A stretch of DNA of 64,000 nt, taken from contig NZ_JACLCP010000001.1 in the NCBI RefSeq assembly GCF_014243395.1, forward strand, positions 310,001-374,000. The letters are read 5' to 3'. Numbering within the stretch: the stretch's first letter is position 1; every line of letters begins with the position of its first letter. The notes under the pieces were generated by a model. It saw nothing but the letters and a program-made list of their open reading frames with translations. It did not search any database and had not been told where the DNA came from. Origin of the DNA: Winogradskyella flava. Its GTDB lineage: Bacteria > Bacteroidota > Bacteroidia > Flavobacteriales > Flavobacteriaceae. Both the position numbers and the translations under genes were made by a program. Below are positions 40,775 through 50,374 of the stretch, piece after piece.

Positions 40775-40800
40775 TGCTTAAATATGAATTGAACTTGAAA

Positions 40801-41054
40801 TTTCGACAGCGTCGGAAACCATCAAAATTCAGAAATAATGAGTGAAGAGATGGAGATGCCAAGCTGAGCTTGGAGCACGAAATCTCGATAACGAATGATG
40901 CTTTAGTAATTTCCTAATTTTGATCGTGATTTTTTGGTTCGTTTTGTATCAAGACAAAATGAACAGAATAAATTTGAGATTCTGAAACAAGTTCAGAATG
41001 ACGAAAATGAATTGAACGTTTAGAGTAGGATTTCCGCTAAAGCGGGAATGACAA
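40801..41054. repeat. Cluster of palindromic intergenic repeats
   Basis: The gap between VOC and permease genes is packed with palindromes: TTTCGAC/GTCGGAAA (40801-40818), ATCAAAATT (40821-40829) with AATTTTGAT (40915-40923) closing about 100 bp, a TTCTGAA/TTCAGAA pair (40980-40998) and TTCCGC/GCGGGAA (41032-41047). TGAAACAAGTTCAGAATGAC at 40983-41002 recurs exactly at 58275-58294. These look like dispersed REP-type elements; the last one runs up to the permease start codon. Confidence 0.7.
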
Positions 41055-42182
41055 ATGGATATAACAGAATACATACAATTGGTCTTCACAGACTATACAC
41101 TAAGAACCATAACACTTGGTACCGCAGTACTTGGTGCAGCAACAGGAATGTTAGGGAGTTTTGCAGTCCTTAGAAAACAAAGCTTACTTGGAGATGCTAT
41201 TTCACATGCTGCTTTACCAGGTATTGCAATCGCATTTCTCATTACTGGAGCTAAAGACACCAATACACTTTTAATTGGAGCTCTAGTCAGTGGCCTTATT
41301 GGAACATTTTGGATCAGGGGTATTGTAACCAAAACGCATTTAAAATCTGACACAGCTCTTGGTTTAATACTATCATTATTTTTTGGATTTGGAATGTTGT
41401 TGCTCACTTTTATTCAAAAACAACCCAATGCCAATCAAGCTGGATTAGATAAATATTTATTTGGTCAAGCAGCTACCTTAGTAGAAAGTGATGTATGGCT
41501 GATGGCTATTGTTACTGGAATCTGCCTTATAGTGATGCTTACATTTTGGAAAGAATTTAAAATCCTCTTATTCGATGCCGATTATACCAAAACTCTTGGC
41601 TTCAATACCAAAACTATAGATATTCTTATTACAAGTTTTATCGTTTTGGCTATTGTATTGGGTCTTCAAACCGTGGGTGTCGTTTTAATGAGCGCTATGC
41701 TTTTAGCACCTGCCGCCGCCGCTAGACAGTGGACCAATAGTTTGGCTATGATGGTGTTTTTAGCGGCGCTTTTTGGAGCATTTTCAGGAGTATTTGGTAC
41801 AGCAATAAGTGCCACTCAAAACAATTTATCTACAGGCCCTGTAATTGTTTTAGTGGCTAGTGTTTTTGTGGTATTTTCATTTGTTTTTTCACCAAGTCGC
41901 GGCTTATTATTTAAACAGATTCGATTTATTAAAAACCGTCGTGATTTAGAATTGCATAAAACCTTAGCATTCATGCATCATATCGCAGAAACTCATGAAG
42001 ATATTTCGCATCCACATGCTATAAAACTTTTGAATAATTTTCAGGGATATACAAGGTCTACACTTCAAAAATTAGTAGAAAAAGATTATGTAGAGCTTAA
42101 AGGTAATATGTGGAGCTTAACCAAAATAGGATTTGAAACTGCTGCAAATCTATACACTAAACAGGTAACAGAAAATGAGTAG
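41055..42182 (+). CDS. Metal ABC transporter permease with C-terminal winged-helix domain
   Basis: 375 residues. Up to residue 285, the ZnuB/TroC-type permease with the SLLGDAISHAALPGIAIA signature and about eight membrane helices. A cytoplasmic 90-residue extension follows (LHKTLAFMHHIAETHEDI, then LLNNFQGYTRSTLQKLVEKDYVEL), a DtxR-like winged helix seen in Bacteroidota permeases of this class. Its start codon lies directly after a palindromic repeat. It overlaps the second permease by 8 nt. Confidence 0.92.
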   Translation: MDITEYIQLVFTDYTLRTITLGTAVLGAATGMLGSFAVLRKQSLLGDAISHAALPGIAIAFLITGAKDTNTLLIGALVSGLIGTFWIRGIVTKTHLKSDTALGLILSLFFGFGMLLLTFIQKQPNANQAGLDKYLFGQAATLVESDVWLMAIVTGICLIVMLTFWKEFKILLFDADYTKTLGFNTKTIDILITSFIVLAIVLGLQTVGVVLMSAMLLAPAAAARQWTNSLAMMVFLAALFGAFSGVFGTAISATQNNLSTGPVIVLVASVFVVFSFVFSPSRGLLFKQIRFIKNRRDLELHKTLAFMHHIAETHEDISHPHAIKLLNNFQGYTRSTLQKLVEKDYVELKGNMWSLTKIGFETAANLYTKQVTENE

Positions 42183-43335
42183 CGCACAGTTTGAAATACA
42201 ATTAATTGCAAGTCTGGTAGCGGTTGCTTGTGCTATCCCAGGTACATTCTTGGTTCTTAGAAAAATGGCTATGATTAGCGACGCCATTAGTCATTCTATA
42301 TTGCCAGGAATTGTCATTGGATTTTTTATTACACACGATTTAAACTCTCCGTTGCTTATCCTTTTGGCAGCTTTAACAGGAATCGTAACAGTAATTCTTG
42401 TTGAATATATTCAAAAAACTGGGCTAGTAAAAGAAGATACAGCTATTGGTTTAGTATTTCCTGCTTTGTTTAGTATTGGAGTTATTATGATTGCCAAAAA
42501 TGCCAATGATGTACATTTAGATGTCGATGCTGTTCTACTTGGAGAGTTAGCTTTTGCGCCATTTGATCGTTTGGTTATTGCTGGACATGATGTTGGTCCT
42601 AAGTCTCTCTGGATAGTTGGTACTATTCTTGCCATAACAGTCACTTTATTATTTACTTTTTTTAAAGAATTAAAAGTTAGTACGTTTGATAAGGGATTAG
42701 CTGCATCTTTAGGGTTTTCGCCTGCAATTTTGCATTACGGTTTAATGTCTGTATCCTCAGTGACCACTGTTGGAGCCTTTGATGCTGTTGGAGCTATTTT
42801 AGTTGTCGCATTAATGATTGCCCCTGCCGCTGCTGCGTATTTGCTCACAACCAACTTAAAGAAAATGTTAGGTTTAGCAATAGGTTTTGGAATTTTTAGT
42901 GCCATTTTTGGATATTGGGTAGCCCATTGGCTCGATGCATCTATTGCGGGTTCAATTACAACAGTGCTTGGGTTGGTTTTTCTATTGGTATATTTATTTG
43001 CACCATCAAAAGGTATTATTGCTGTCTTATATAGGGAAAGACAACAGCGAACTGAAGTATCTTTATTGACCTTTTTATTACATCTAAAAAATCATGATGA
43101 CTTATCAGAACGTCATGTAAAACATCTTAACGAGCATATTAATTGGCAAAAAGTACGCTCAAAAACCGTATTGGATTTAGCCATAAAAAACAATATGATT
43201 ACCATTGACAATGCTATCGTTTCCCTAACCGAAAAAGGCGATGAATTCACCTCTAAAGCCATCAACTATATCATCACCAATGAAGACACCCAAATTGAAG
43301 ACATGAAAGATGATTTCTTCCTATTTAGAGGGTAA
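42175..43335 (+). CDS. Metal ABC transporter permease, second subunit
   Basis: 386 residues. Same permease fold (KMAMISDAISHSILPGIVIG near residue 32) with a C-terminal extension from about 285 (LLTFLLHLKNHDDLSERHV to SLTEKGDEFT) resembling the winged helix of the partner permease. Together the two form the channel of the importer. Last gene of the operon, which runs from 37241. Confidence 0.92.
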   Translation: MSSAQFEIQLIASLVAVACAIPGTFLVLRKMAMISDAISHSILPGIVIGFFITHDLNSPLLILLAALTGIVTVILVEYIQKTGLVKEDTAIGLVFPALFSIGVIMIAKNANDVHLDVDAVLLGELAFAPFDRLVIAGHDVGPKSLWIVGTILAITVTLLFTFFKELKVSTFDKGLAASLGFSPAILHYGLMSVSSVTTVGAFDAVGAILVVALMIAPAAAAYLLTTNLKKMLGLAIGFGIFSAIFGYWVAHWLDASIAGSITTVLGLVFLLVYLFAPSKGIIAVLYRERQQRTEVSLLTFLLHLKNHDDLSERHVKHLNEHINWQKVRSKTVLDLAIKNNMITIDNAIVSLTEKGDEFTSKAINYIITNEDTQIEDMKDDFFLFRG

Positions 43336-43415
43336 GATCTTTTCTATTTCCTAAGCATTTCAGCATACAAAACTTAATTTCAAGCAATTAATCTTATAGA
43401 TTTTCAAAATATTAT

Positions 43416-43452
43416 CTATATTTATAATTGGTTAACCAATTTGGTTAACCAA
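43416..43452 (+). promoter_or_regulatory. Promoter and tandem palindromic operator of the PL6 lyase gene
   Basis: A -7-like box TATATTTA (43418-43425) is followed by two perfect TTGGTTAACCAA palindromes at 43428-43439 and 43441-43452, centred 13 bp apart. They cover the probable transcription start, 16 bp before the ATG. That is where a repressor would bind to hold the gene off until substrate appears. Confidence 0.65.
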
Positions 43453-43468
43453 TTATAAATATTACGCT

Positions 43469-45985
43469 ATGGTATCAAAATTACATTTCTACAATTTCTT
43501 ATCAATTTGTTTCATCTTTTCCACATCTCTTTATGCAACAGACTACACCGTGAGTTCAGTGAATGAATTTGAAGCACTTAATTTACAACCTTGTGATGTT
43601 GTTACTTGGACTAATGGTACTTATTCTGACCAAGAGATTGTCTTTAATGCTATTGGAGAATCTGGAAGCCCAATTGTTTTAAAGGCTGAGACGCCAGGAG
43701 GAGTAATTTTTACAGGTGAATCTAAACTTAATATCCATGGTGAATACCTCATCGTTGATGGCTTTTATTGGAATGGAGGCATAGGCTTTAACAACCATGT
43801 AGAATTTAGACGAAGTGGAGGTAATGATGCCGCCGATGGCGATTTCGCAAATAATTGCATTATGCGTAATTGCGCTTTTAATGATTTACAAGTCGAAGAT
43901 CCTACAGAACCCGATGCTAAAAGTAGATGGATCGTCCTTTATGGCTCTAATAATACTATAGAAAACTGTTCTTTTCTTAACAAGGATACCACAGGTGTTT
44001 GCATACTTGTAGAACTCCTTTATGCTGCAGGTGCATCGGTGAGTCATAATATTTCAAATAACTATTTCTTTAATGTAACTCCTAAAGATGGAAGGTTAAA
44101 CTCTGGTGATTCTGAAGGTATTAGAATCGGAACTAGCTCGTACCAAACTACTAATGCAGATGTCACTGTAGAAGGTAATTATTTTAAAGAAGTTGATGGT
44201 GAAAATGAGATTATATCAAATAAAAGTTTAGGGAACACTTATAGAAATAACACGTTTAGAAAGTGTCGAGGATCTTTAGTTTTGAGACATGGTGCTCAAG
44301 CCTTGGTCGAAGGCAACTATTTTATTGGTGAAAATAAGGCAAACTCAGGTGGAATTAGGGTTTCAGATCAAGACCACGTCATTATAAATAATTACATGCA
44401 AGGCTTAGATAATTCATCTAGTGCTTACAATAATGGCATTACCTTAATGGGTGGTAATACCTCTTCTGGAGGCACCAGTAGTGGCTACCAAAATGTAAGT
44501 AATGTATTGATAGCCTTTAATACTATATATAATTCTGATGATCCAATATTCTTCAATGATCTTCAAGGAAGTACAGATCCACAGGTTACTGTGGCCAACA
44601 ACTGTATTTATAGCACAAACGGTACTTTAATTTCGGGAGCTATCTCCAATATAGGAAGCTCAATGACGTATTCTGGAAATATTTTTGGCGGTTCTATAGT
44701 GGGCATTACAGATCCCGGAATTATAGAAGACAATGCAAACTTCTCACCTTTTGGTGAAGTTTATAAACCAAGTACAACAGGACCTGTAGCAGACGCTTCA
44801 GTAGGCACTTACAACGAGGTGGCCATAGACATTGAAGGCTATACAAGACCAGCTTCAGGTAAGGACGTTGGAGCTCATGAAGTCATTGGCAATACAGGCA
44901 CTGCAACTAACTCAGCACCAATAACTGATGCTGATGTCGGTAATAGTATTGGAGTTTGTTATCTCAATGCTGCTGGTATGAGCTCAGGTACTGCTTGCGT
45001 TCCTGTAGATTACGGGACAAATTGTGCACCTATACCTGTAACAGGCGTTAGTGTAAGTCCTCAAAACGGATTGCTTGGTGTTGGAGATACTTTACAATTA
45101 TCTGCTGTGATTACACCAAATAATGCCACCAATATTCAAGTGATATGGTCTACTAATGATATGTCTATCGCAACTGTAGATGTAAATGGTTTAGTGACTG
45201 CTACTGGCGAAGGTATAGCAATTATTACTGTTACTACTGATGATGGTGCGTTTATGGATTCAGCAAGTATTGAAGTGCTTCCTCCGCTTTCACCTCCAGA
45301 TTGTGTAATGGATGAAAATCTTTCCCTAATAGCTACTGTAGTTAGTTTTTCAGACCAACAGTCTACCAATCCGGCGAGCAATGTTATTGATGGTGATTCA
45401 GACAACCGATGGTCTGCCGAAACTTTTCCACAAAATATGGTGATAGATTTAGGTGCCAGTTATTATGTTGGAGGGATCAATCTATATCCTTATCAAGGAC
45501 GTGATTATCAATATTTAGTTGAAGGCTCCTCTACCTCATCTACTTCAGATTTTACAACATTGGTAGATAGAACGAGTAATACCGCAGGCTCTACTGTAAT
45601 TAGTGACTCATTTAGCTTTGAAACCGTAAGATATATAAGATTAACTGTTACTGGCGCTGCAACTTATACGGGACCATGGTGTTCCATTTCAGACATGGAA
45701 GTTGTTTGTGCTGGTGCTAATTTATCCATACCTGAACTTTCTCTTAAAGACCAAATTGAAATATTCCCAAATCCATTTAATGATGAATTACATCTATCCA
45801 TACCAATAGAACTATCATCTAGTGTAAAGGGTCTAAGATTATTAGACAGTACTGGTAAACTATTATTGGAAACTCAGGAAACGACTTTAAAACTAGAAAA
45901 TAAACTATCCAATGGATTATATTTTGTTCAAGTGTTAGGTAATAAAAACCAAGTTGTTCTTACTAAAAAAGTGATGAAGCGATAG
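43469..45985 (+). CDS. Polysaccharide lyase family 6 (alginate/chondroitin B lyase-like), secreted
   Basis: 838 residues. Signal peptide (to 24), then the PL6 right-handed beta-helix from about 27 to 480: DYTVSSVNEFEAL, IVLKAETPGGVIFTGES and repeated N-rich rungs (ENCSFLN, NNYFFNV, VEGNYFKE). A BIG2-type Ig domain lies at about 515-600 (VTGVSVSPQNGLLGVGD, AIITVTTDDG), an F5/8 discoidin-type domain at about 610-750, and a type IX sorting domain at the end (IFPNPFNDELHL, LLDSTGKLL, VVLTKKVMKR). PL6 members cleave alginate or dermatan sulfate; sequence alone does not decide. No susCD pair or sugar genes flank it. Confidence 0.85.
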   Translation: MVSKLHFYNFLSICFIFSTSLYATDYTVSSVNEFEALNLQPCDVVTWTNGTYSDQEIVFNAIGESGSPIVLKAETPGGVIFTGESKLNIHGEYLIVDGFYWNGGIGFNNHVEFRRSGGNDAADGDFANNCIMRNCAFNDLQVEDPTEPDAKSRWIVLYGSNNTIENCSFLNKDTTGVCILVELLYAAGASVSHNISNNYFFNVTPKDGRLNSGDSEGIRIGTSSYQTTNADVTVEGNYFKEVDGENEIISNKSLGNTYRNNTFRKCRGSLVLRHGAQALVEGNYFIGENKANSGGIRVSDQDHVIINNYMQGLDNSSSAYNNGITLMGGNTSSGGTSSGYQNVSNVLIAFNTIYNSDDPIFFNDLQGSTDPQVTVANNCIYSTNGTLISGAISNIGSSMTYSGNIFGGSIVGITDPGIIEDNANFSPFGEVYKPSTTGPVADASVGTYNEVAIDIEGYTRPASGKDVGAHEVIGNTGTATNSAPITDADVGNSIGVCYLNAAGMSSGTACVPVDYGTNCAPIPVTGVSVSPQNGLLGVGDTLQLSAVITPNNATNIQVIWSTNDMSIATVDVNGLVTATGEGIAIITVTTDDGAFMDSASIEVLPPLSPPDCVMDENLSLIATVVSFSDQQSTNPASNVIDGDSDNRWSAETFPQNMVIDLGASYYVGGINLYPYQGRDYQYLVEGSSTSSTSDFTTLVDRTSNTAGSTVISDSFSFETVRYIRLTVTGAATYTGPWCSISDMEVVCAGANLSIPELSLKDQIEIFPNPFNDELHLSIPIELSSSVKGLRLLDSTGKLLLETQETTLKLENKLSNGLYFVQVLGNKNQVVLTKKVMKR

Positions 45986-46140
45986 AATATTATAATGGAA
46001 GAGTTCTCTCATTGTCCATGAAACTGAGAATCTTCTATTTCAATTTTGACATAATCTTATTTAGTACAACATGTTAGAAGTTATAATGAAATTGAGTGAA
46101 ATAATCTTAAATTGAACTTTATTAAATCCATCAATTAATT

Positions 46141-46148
46141 TAGTTTTG
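46141..46148 (+). promoter_or_regulatory. -7 box of the lipoprotein gene
   Basis: TAGTTTTG, a perfect TAnnTTTG match, 23 nt before the ATG at 46172. TTG at 46112-46114 is too far for a standard -33 box. Confidence 0.6.
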
Positions 46149-46171
46149 CGTCTAATTTTAAAATCATAGAA

Positions 46172-46927
46172 ATGAAACTAAGAGGACTTTTTTTGTTTAA
46201 CCTTTTACTCCTAATCTTTGCTTGTTCAAGTGATTCTGATTCAAATGATGACGACCAAGGTGGTAATCCTAACGATACCGTATTAATACAAGAGATTATC
46301 TATAATTATGCTGGAGATAATGACTTTTATACCGAAAGCTTTAGTTATGATGGCAATAAACTATTAAGTATTACTGACACGTCGTCTGATTCTAATGAGG
46401 TGTATAGTGCTACTTTTGAATATGATAATAATCGACTTTCCAAAATCAGCTTTTTTGAAGACACTGCGCTTGAAGAATCTATTACACTATCTTATAATTC
46501 CGAAAATGTGCTTACAAATCTTGAAATCTTATTCCCTGAAATAAGCAGTGTTCCATTTAATGAATCTATAACTTTTAATAGTGATGGCAGCTTAACAATT
46601 GATGACACAACGTATACTATTCAAAATGGTAATGTCATAGAAGAAAATGACTCAGGTGATACTTTAAGCTATGCGTACGATAATAAGAACAGTGCCTATA
46701 AAAACATACTTGACATAGAAACAATTATACTTGTAATGAGTCGCGCAGAAAATGGATTTGACATTTATGGTGCAAATAATAATATCACAGAATTAATCGA
46801 CAATCAAGGAACTTTTTCAGAAATTGAAACGTTTGAATACTCATACAATTCTAATGATTATCCAGTGTCAGCTATGTTGTACTATGATGGTATATTGGAT
46901 CTTAATGTAGATTTTATTTACGAATAA
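46172..46927 (+). CDS. Hypothetical lipoprotein with YD-like repeats
   Basis: 251 residues. Lipobox LLIFAC (Cys18), an acidic Ser/Asp linker, then repeated short strands of the type SFSYDGNKLLSI, TFEYDNNRLSKI and TFNSDGSLTI that recall the strand repeats of RHS/YD proteins in flavobacterial lipoproteins. Function unknown. Followed by a strong terminator. Confidence 0.7.
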   Translation: MKLRGLFLFNLLLLIFACSSDSDSNDDDQGGNPNDTVLIQEIIYNYAGDNDFYTESFSYDGNKLLSITDTSSDSNEVYSATFEYDNNRLSKISFFEDTALEESITLSYNSENVLTNLEILFPEISSVPFNESITFNSDGSLTIDDTTYTIQNGNVIEENDSGDTLSYAYDNKNSAYKNILDIETIILVMSRAENGFDIYGANNNITELIDNQGTFSEIETFEYSYNSNDYPVSAMLYYDGILDLNVDFIYE

Positions 46928-46946
46928 ATAAAACGACTACACAATT

Positions 46947-46983
46947 AAAAAACCTCATAAACACCAGCTTATGAGGTTTTTTT
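46947..46983. terminator. Bidirectional terminator
   Basis: AAAAAACCTCATAA pairs with TTATGAGGTTTTTTT around an 8-nt loop, between the lipoprotein gene and the convergent DnaJ/TerB gene. Confidence 0.92.
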
Positions 46984-46990
46984 GTTGGCC

Positions 46991-47785
46991 TTATTTAAAC
47001 CCACGCTCATTCTGTATATGCTCATAGGCTTCCTGCACTTGCCTAAACTTTTCTTCTGCACCGTTTTGATGTTCCTTGCCTAAGTGCCCAACACGATCTG
47101 GATGGTATTTCTTTGCCATTTTTCTATAAGCTCGTTTAACAGTGTCATCAGAAACTGTCTTGTCAATTTCCAGTATTTTATAGGCATTATTGGTCATGTC
47201 ATAGAACATGGCTTTAATACTTTCAAAATCCTTATTGCTAATACCTAAATAACCAGACATGGTATAAATCTGTTTGATTTCAACCTCAGCAACATGACCA
47301 TCGGCTTTAGCAATTCCAAATAAAAAGTGAAGCAATTGCAATCTAGAGGCATGATCCATCATTTGCTTAATCTGCATGCAGACTTGCCTCATCGATATAT
47401 TTTGTTTCGTAATACGCTTAAATAATTCAAAAGCATGATTAGCACGCTCTTTTCCATACATGTTTCTAAACTGTTGACGCACAAAGTCAAGCTCACGTTG
47501 GTCTTGCTTACCATCTGCTTTAATGATAATAGAAGCCAAAATCAATAAACTCACCTCGAAATCTCCCGATTGTGTTTGTGGCTTTTGATCTCTTCTCGTC
47601 TGCTTTGGTCTTTGTCTATAGGGATCACGCTGTCGTGAACGACCTGTTTGTCTTTCTCCCAATAATGGCGTTCCGTTACCTGATAGATTATCGATAAAAC
47701 TTCCTAATGCCACACCAATTATAGCGCCAATTGGCCCTCCAAAAGACCAACCTATAGCGCCTCCTATCCATTTTGCAAAACTCAT
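46991..47785 (-). CDS. TerB/DnaJ-domain protein (DjlA-like)
   Basis: 264 residues. Residues 1-33 form a Gly-rich hydrophobic stretch (GGAIGWSFGGPIGAIIGV), followed by a basic Arg/Gln-rich linker, a TerB-like helical domain (75-185: LLILASIIIKADGKQDQREL and AKADGHVAEVEIKQI) and a C-terminal J domain (195-264) with the HPD motif in KKYHPDRVG. This order matches DjlA, a membrane-anchored DnaK co-chaperone. It ends just before the terminator. Confidence 0.88.
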   Translation of the reverse strand: MSFAKWIGGAIGWSFGGPIGAIIGVALGSFIDNLSGNGTPLLGERQTGRSRQRDPYRQRPKQTRRDQKPQTQSGDFEVSLLILASIIIKADGKQDQRELDFVRQQFRNMYGKERANHAFELFKRITKQNISMRQVCMQIKQMMDHASRLQLLHFLFGIAKADGHVAEVEIKQIYTMSGYLGISNKDFESIKAMFYDMTNNAYKILEIDKTVSDDTVKRAYRKMAKKYHPDRVGHLGKEHQNGAEEKFRQVQEAYEHIQNERGFK

Positions 47786-47975
47786 GTAATACTTTATTAT
47801 AAATTGAAATTCAAATATACTATATGTTAGTAGATTAAAAGTTAAATATGTTTCAATACGAACTATAGAAAATCAATATGACACGATTAATACTGCTAAC
47901 TGAATACCAGAAAGTAGACACTAATTTTACGTATCTTTGTATTTCAAAGTTTGATAATTAAAAAACATTAGAAAT

Positions 47976-48386
47976 ATGTATCCAGCAGAATTAGTAAAAC
48001 CAATGCGTGAAGATCTAACTAACGTAGGTTTTGAAGAATTACATACAACAGACGCTGTAGATGCTGCTTTAGCAAAAGAAGGAACAACTTTAGTAGTTGT
48101 AAACTCGGTATGTGGCTGTGCAGCAGCAAATGCAAGACCAGGCGCTAGAATGAGCTTACAAAATGCAAAACGACCAACAAATTTAGTGACCGTTTTTGCA
48201 GGTGTGGACAAAGAAGCTACTGATAAAGCAAGAGAACATATGATTCCTTTCCCTCCAAGCTCCCCAAGTATGGCTTTATTTAAGGATGGAGAATTAGTAC
48301 ATATGCTCGAGCGCCATCATATTGAGGGTCGTCCAGCAGAACTGATCGCAGAAAATCTTATGGATGCTTATAATGAGCATTGCTAA
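47976..48386 (+). CDS. BrxA/BrxB family bacilliredoxin
   Basis: 136 residues. YphP/YqiW family: VVNSVCGCAAANARPGA with the CGC motif near residues 47-49, then MIPFPPSSPSMALF and a closing HHIEGRPAELIAENL. These thioredoxin-fold proteins remove bacillithiol mixed disulfides. They are widespread in Bacteroidota. Transcribed alone; an intrinsic terminator overlaps the next intergenic region. Confidence 0.93.
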   Translation: MYPAELVKPMREDLTNVGFEELHTTDAVDAALAKEGTTLVVVNSVCGCAAANARPGARMSLQNAKRPTNLVTVFAGVDKEATDKAREHMIPFPPSSPSMALFKDGELVHMLERHHIEGRPAELIAENLMDAYNEHC

Positions 48387-48406
48387 AAAAGATTAAAAAT
48401 CTATAG

Positions 48407-48437
48407 AAAAAACCACGATTTACATCGTGGTTTTTTA
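48407..48437 (+). terminator. Terminator after the bacilliredoxin gene
   Basis: AAAAACCACGAT pairs with ATCGTGGTTTTTT around a 4-5 nt loop, ending only 11 bp before the PlsC start codon. Confidence 0.9.
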
Positions 48438-48447
48438 ATTTTATAGC

Positions 48448-49185
48448 ATGACTAAACTCCTAGCCTATCCACTTACCATTTTATATTTTATCTGCTTCGG
48501 TTTAACCTTGGTGATTTTTCACCCTATACAGTGGTTTTGTAAAAATGTGTTCGGTTATAAAGCACATAAAACCAGTGTCGATTGGTTGCAGTTTTTTATC
48601 ATGCGAAGTCTTAATGTTTTGGGTACGACGTTTTCTTTCACAAACCTATACAACATTGAAAAAGAAGTTCCTCTAATAATCGTAGCCAATCATCAAAGCA
48701 TGTACGATATTCCGCCTTTGATTTGGTATTTGAGGAAACATCACGTAAAGTTTATCAGTAAAAAGGAATTAGGTAAGGGCATACCAAGTGTATCGTATAA
48801 TTTGCGTCATGGTGGATCTGTCCTTATCGATAGAAAAGACCCTTTAGGCTCTATTAAAGCAATTGAAGGTTTTGCGCAACGCATTGAAAAAAATAATTGG
48901 GCTGCAGTGATTTTTCCTGAAGGCACTAGAAGTAGAGATGGTCACCCAAAACCCTTTAAAACCAAAGGTCTGCTCAGCATGATAAAGCATGCGCCAAATG
49001 CTTTGGTCGTTCCTATTACCATCAATAATTCATGGAAAACGTTACGCTATGGAAAATTCCCGATGGGATTAGGCGCTAGTATTTTTTATATCGTACATCA
49101 ACCCGTGAGAACAAATGAATATCAGGATAAGCTGGAATTAATTAAAGTCATAGAGGCTCAAGTGAAAAGTGATATTGTGGCATGA
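48448..49185 (+). CDS. plsC: 1-acyl-sn-glycerol-3-phosphate acyltransferase (PlsC family)
   Basis: 245 residues. N-terminal membrane helix (about 5-26), then the acyltransferase motifs NHQSMYDIPP (HX4D, near residue 80) and FPEGTRSRDG (near 155), with VVPITINNSW as a later block. It adds the second acyl chain to lysophosphatidic acid at the inner membrane. It overlaps the HD-domain gene by 4 nt. A terminator ends just before its start, so its promoter must overlap that hairpin. Confidence 0.9.
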   Translation: MTKLLAYPLTILYFICFGLTLVIFHPIQWFCKNVFGYKAHKTSVDWLQFFIMRSLNVLGTTFSFTNLYNIEKEVPLIIVANHQSMYDIPPLIWYLRKHHVKFISKKELGKGIPSVSYNLRHGGSVLIDRKDPLGSIKAIEGFAQRIEKNNWAAVIFPEGTRSRDGHPKPFKTKGLLSMIKHAPNALVVPITINNSWKTLRYGKFPMGLGASIFYIVHQPVRTNEYQDKLELIKVIEAQVKSDIVA

Positions 49186-49838
49186 CTAATGAGACGCTTA
49201 TAGAATCCACAATGGTCTTTGTAAAGGAATCCTTAAAACATGCCGAAGGCGGACATGATTGGTTTCACACCCTAAGGGTGTATAAAAACGCCAATCTCAT
49301 CGCTAAGGCCGAATGTGTTGATCCGTTAGTTGTTGGTCTAGCAGCACTGTTGCACGATATTGCTGATTCCAAATTTCATAATGGTGATGAAACTATTGGT
49401 CCTAGAATAGCAAGCGAATTTCTATTAAAGCAAAATGTAGATAGCGAAATTATTGAGCATGTCACCCAAATCATTGAGAACATGTCCTTTAAGAACTCTT
49501 TTGATTTAAATCCATCGTTCTCTTCAAAGGAAATGGAGGTTGTGCAAGATGCTGATCGATTGGATGCTATTGGCGCCATTGGTATTGCACGATGCTTCAA
49601 CTATGGTGGTTTTAAAAATAGAGCCTTATACAATCCTGATGTTCCACCAAACCTCAAAATGACTAAAGCCGAATATAAGGCTGCAAAAGCCCCAACAATC
49701 AATCATTTTTATGAAAAGCTCCTGTTATTGAAAGATCAAATGAATACCAAAACTGGAAAGCGAATCGCAGAAAAACGGCATACTTTCATGGAAGATTATC
49801 TTAATCAATTTTACGCAGAGTGGAATGGAGAGAAATAA
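49182..49838 (+). CDS. HD-domain phosphohydrolase
   Basis: 218 residues. HD motifs in order: GGHDWFHTLRVYKNA, LLHDIADSKF (the HD pair), then QDADRLDAIGAIGIARCF with the distal Asp. This matches the YedJ/YpgQ-like HD family, likely acting on nucleotides or phosphate esters. The start overlaps the plsC stop (ATGA), and the end overlaps the next gene by 14 nt. Confidence 0.9.
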   Translation: MTNETLIESTMVFVKESLKHAEGGHDWFHTLRVYKNANLIAKAECVDPLVVGLAALLHDIADSKFHNGDETIGPRIASEFLLKQNVDSEIIEHVTQIIENMSFKNSFDLNPSFSSKEMEVVQDADRLDAIGAIGIARCFNYGGFKNRALYNPDVPPNLKMTKAEYKAAKAPTINHFYEKLLLLKDQMNTKTGKRIAEKRHTFMEDYLNQFYAEWNGEK

Positions 49839-50370
49839 ATCTTTTAGAAATACTCTTATCGTAATTTTTACTAGCGCCATTCTACTTAGTTGTTTTTCGA
49901 CTAAAAATGAATACGGATCAAGGAGGTTCAATACATCACGATTTAAATTAAAGCCAAATACGAATCCCGATTATGTCAATATCATTGACACTTCCGCCTT
50001 ATATATACCGATTCACACTAAAGAATTTATCAAAAAATATGGTCTAGAAAATTATATTACAGGCTATAAATTCTATGATAGAGGGCGTGTTGGTCTATTT
50101 AAAGGTGTTAATTTCTCTAAACCTGACACTTTTAATCCAAAAAAGGCGTCTATGTGTTTCTACAATAATACGGAGGATGGCTTTTTTATAGAGTGTTTAA
50201 CTCCTATCCCTGGAGGAGGTTATGCTTTGAGTAAAGGAAAACTTATTAGAGTAAGTAATGATACTTTACTTATAACAAGATTTAAATCCGCCATTAGCTC
50301 GAATGACACCCTTTATTTTAAGAAAAAGAAATTACCTGTAGGTTTTCTTAGATTTAAGCCAGACTGGTAA
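49825..50370 (+). CDS. Hypothetical lipoprotein
   Basis: 181 residues. Lipobox ILLSC (Cys23 with this start). The mature protein is basic and beta-rich with no recognised domain. Its start overlaps the HD-domain gene by 14 nt, so it belongs to the plsC-HD operon. It ends 4 bp before a convergent 57-aa gene. Confidence 0.65.
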   Translation: MERNKSFRNTLIVIFTSAILLSCFSTKNEYGSRRFNTSRFKLKPNTNPDYVNIIDTSALYIPIHTKEFIKKYGLENYITGYKFYDRGRVGLFKGVNFSKPDTFNPKKASMCFYNNTEDGFFIECLTPIPGGGYALSKGKLIRVSNDTLLITRFKSAISSNDTLYFKKKKLPVGFLRFKPDW

Positions 50371-50374
50371 AATA

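Noticed and set aside
43428..43452. CRISPR-like repeats
   Set aside because: Only two adjacent palindromes without spacers; interpreted as operators.
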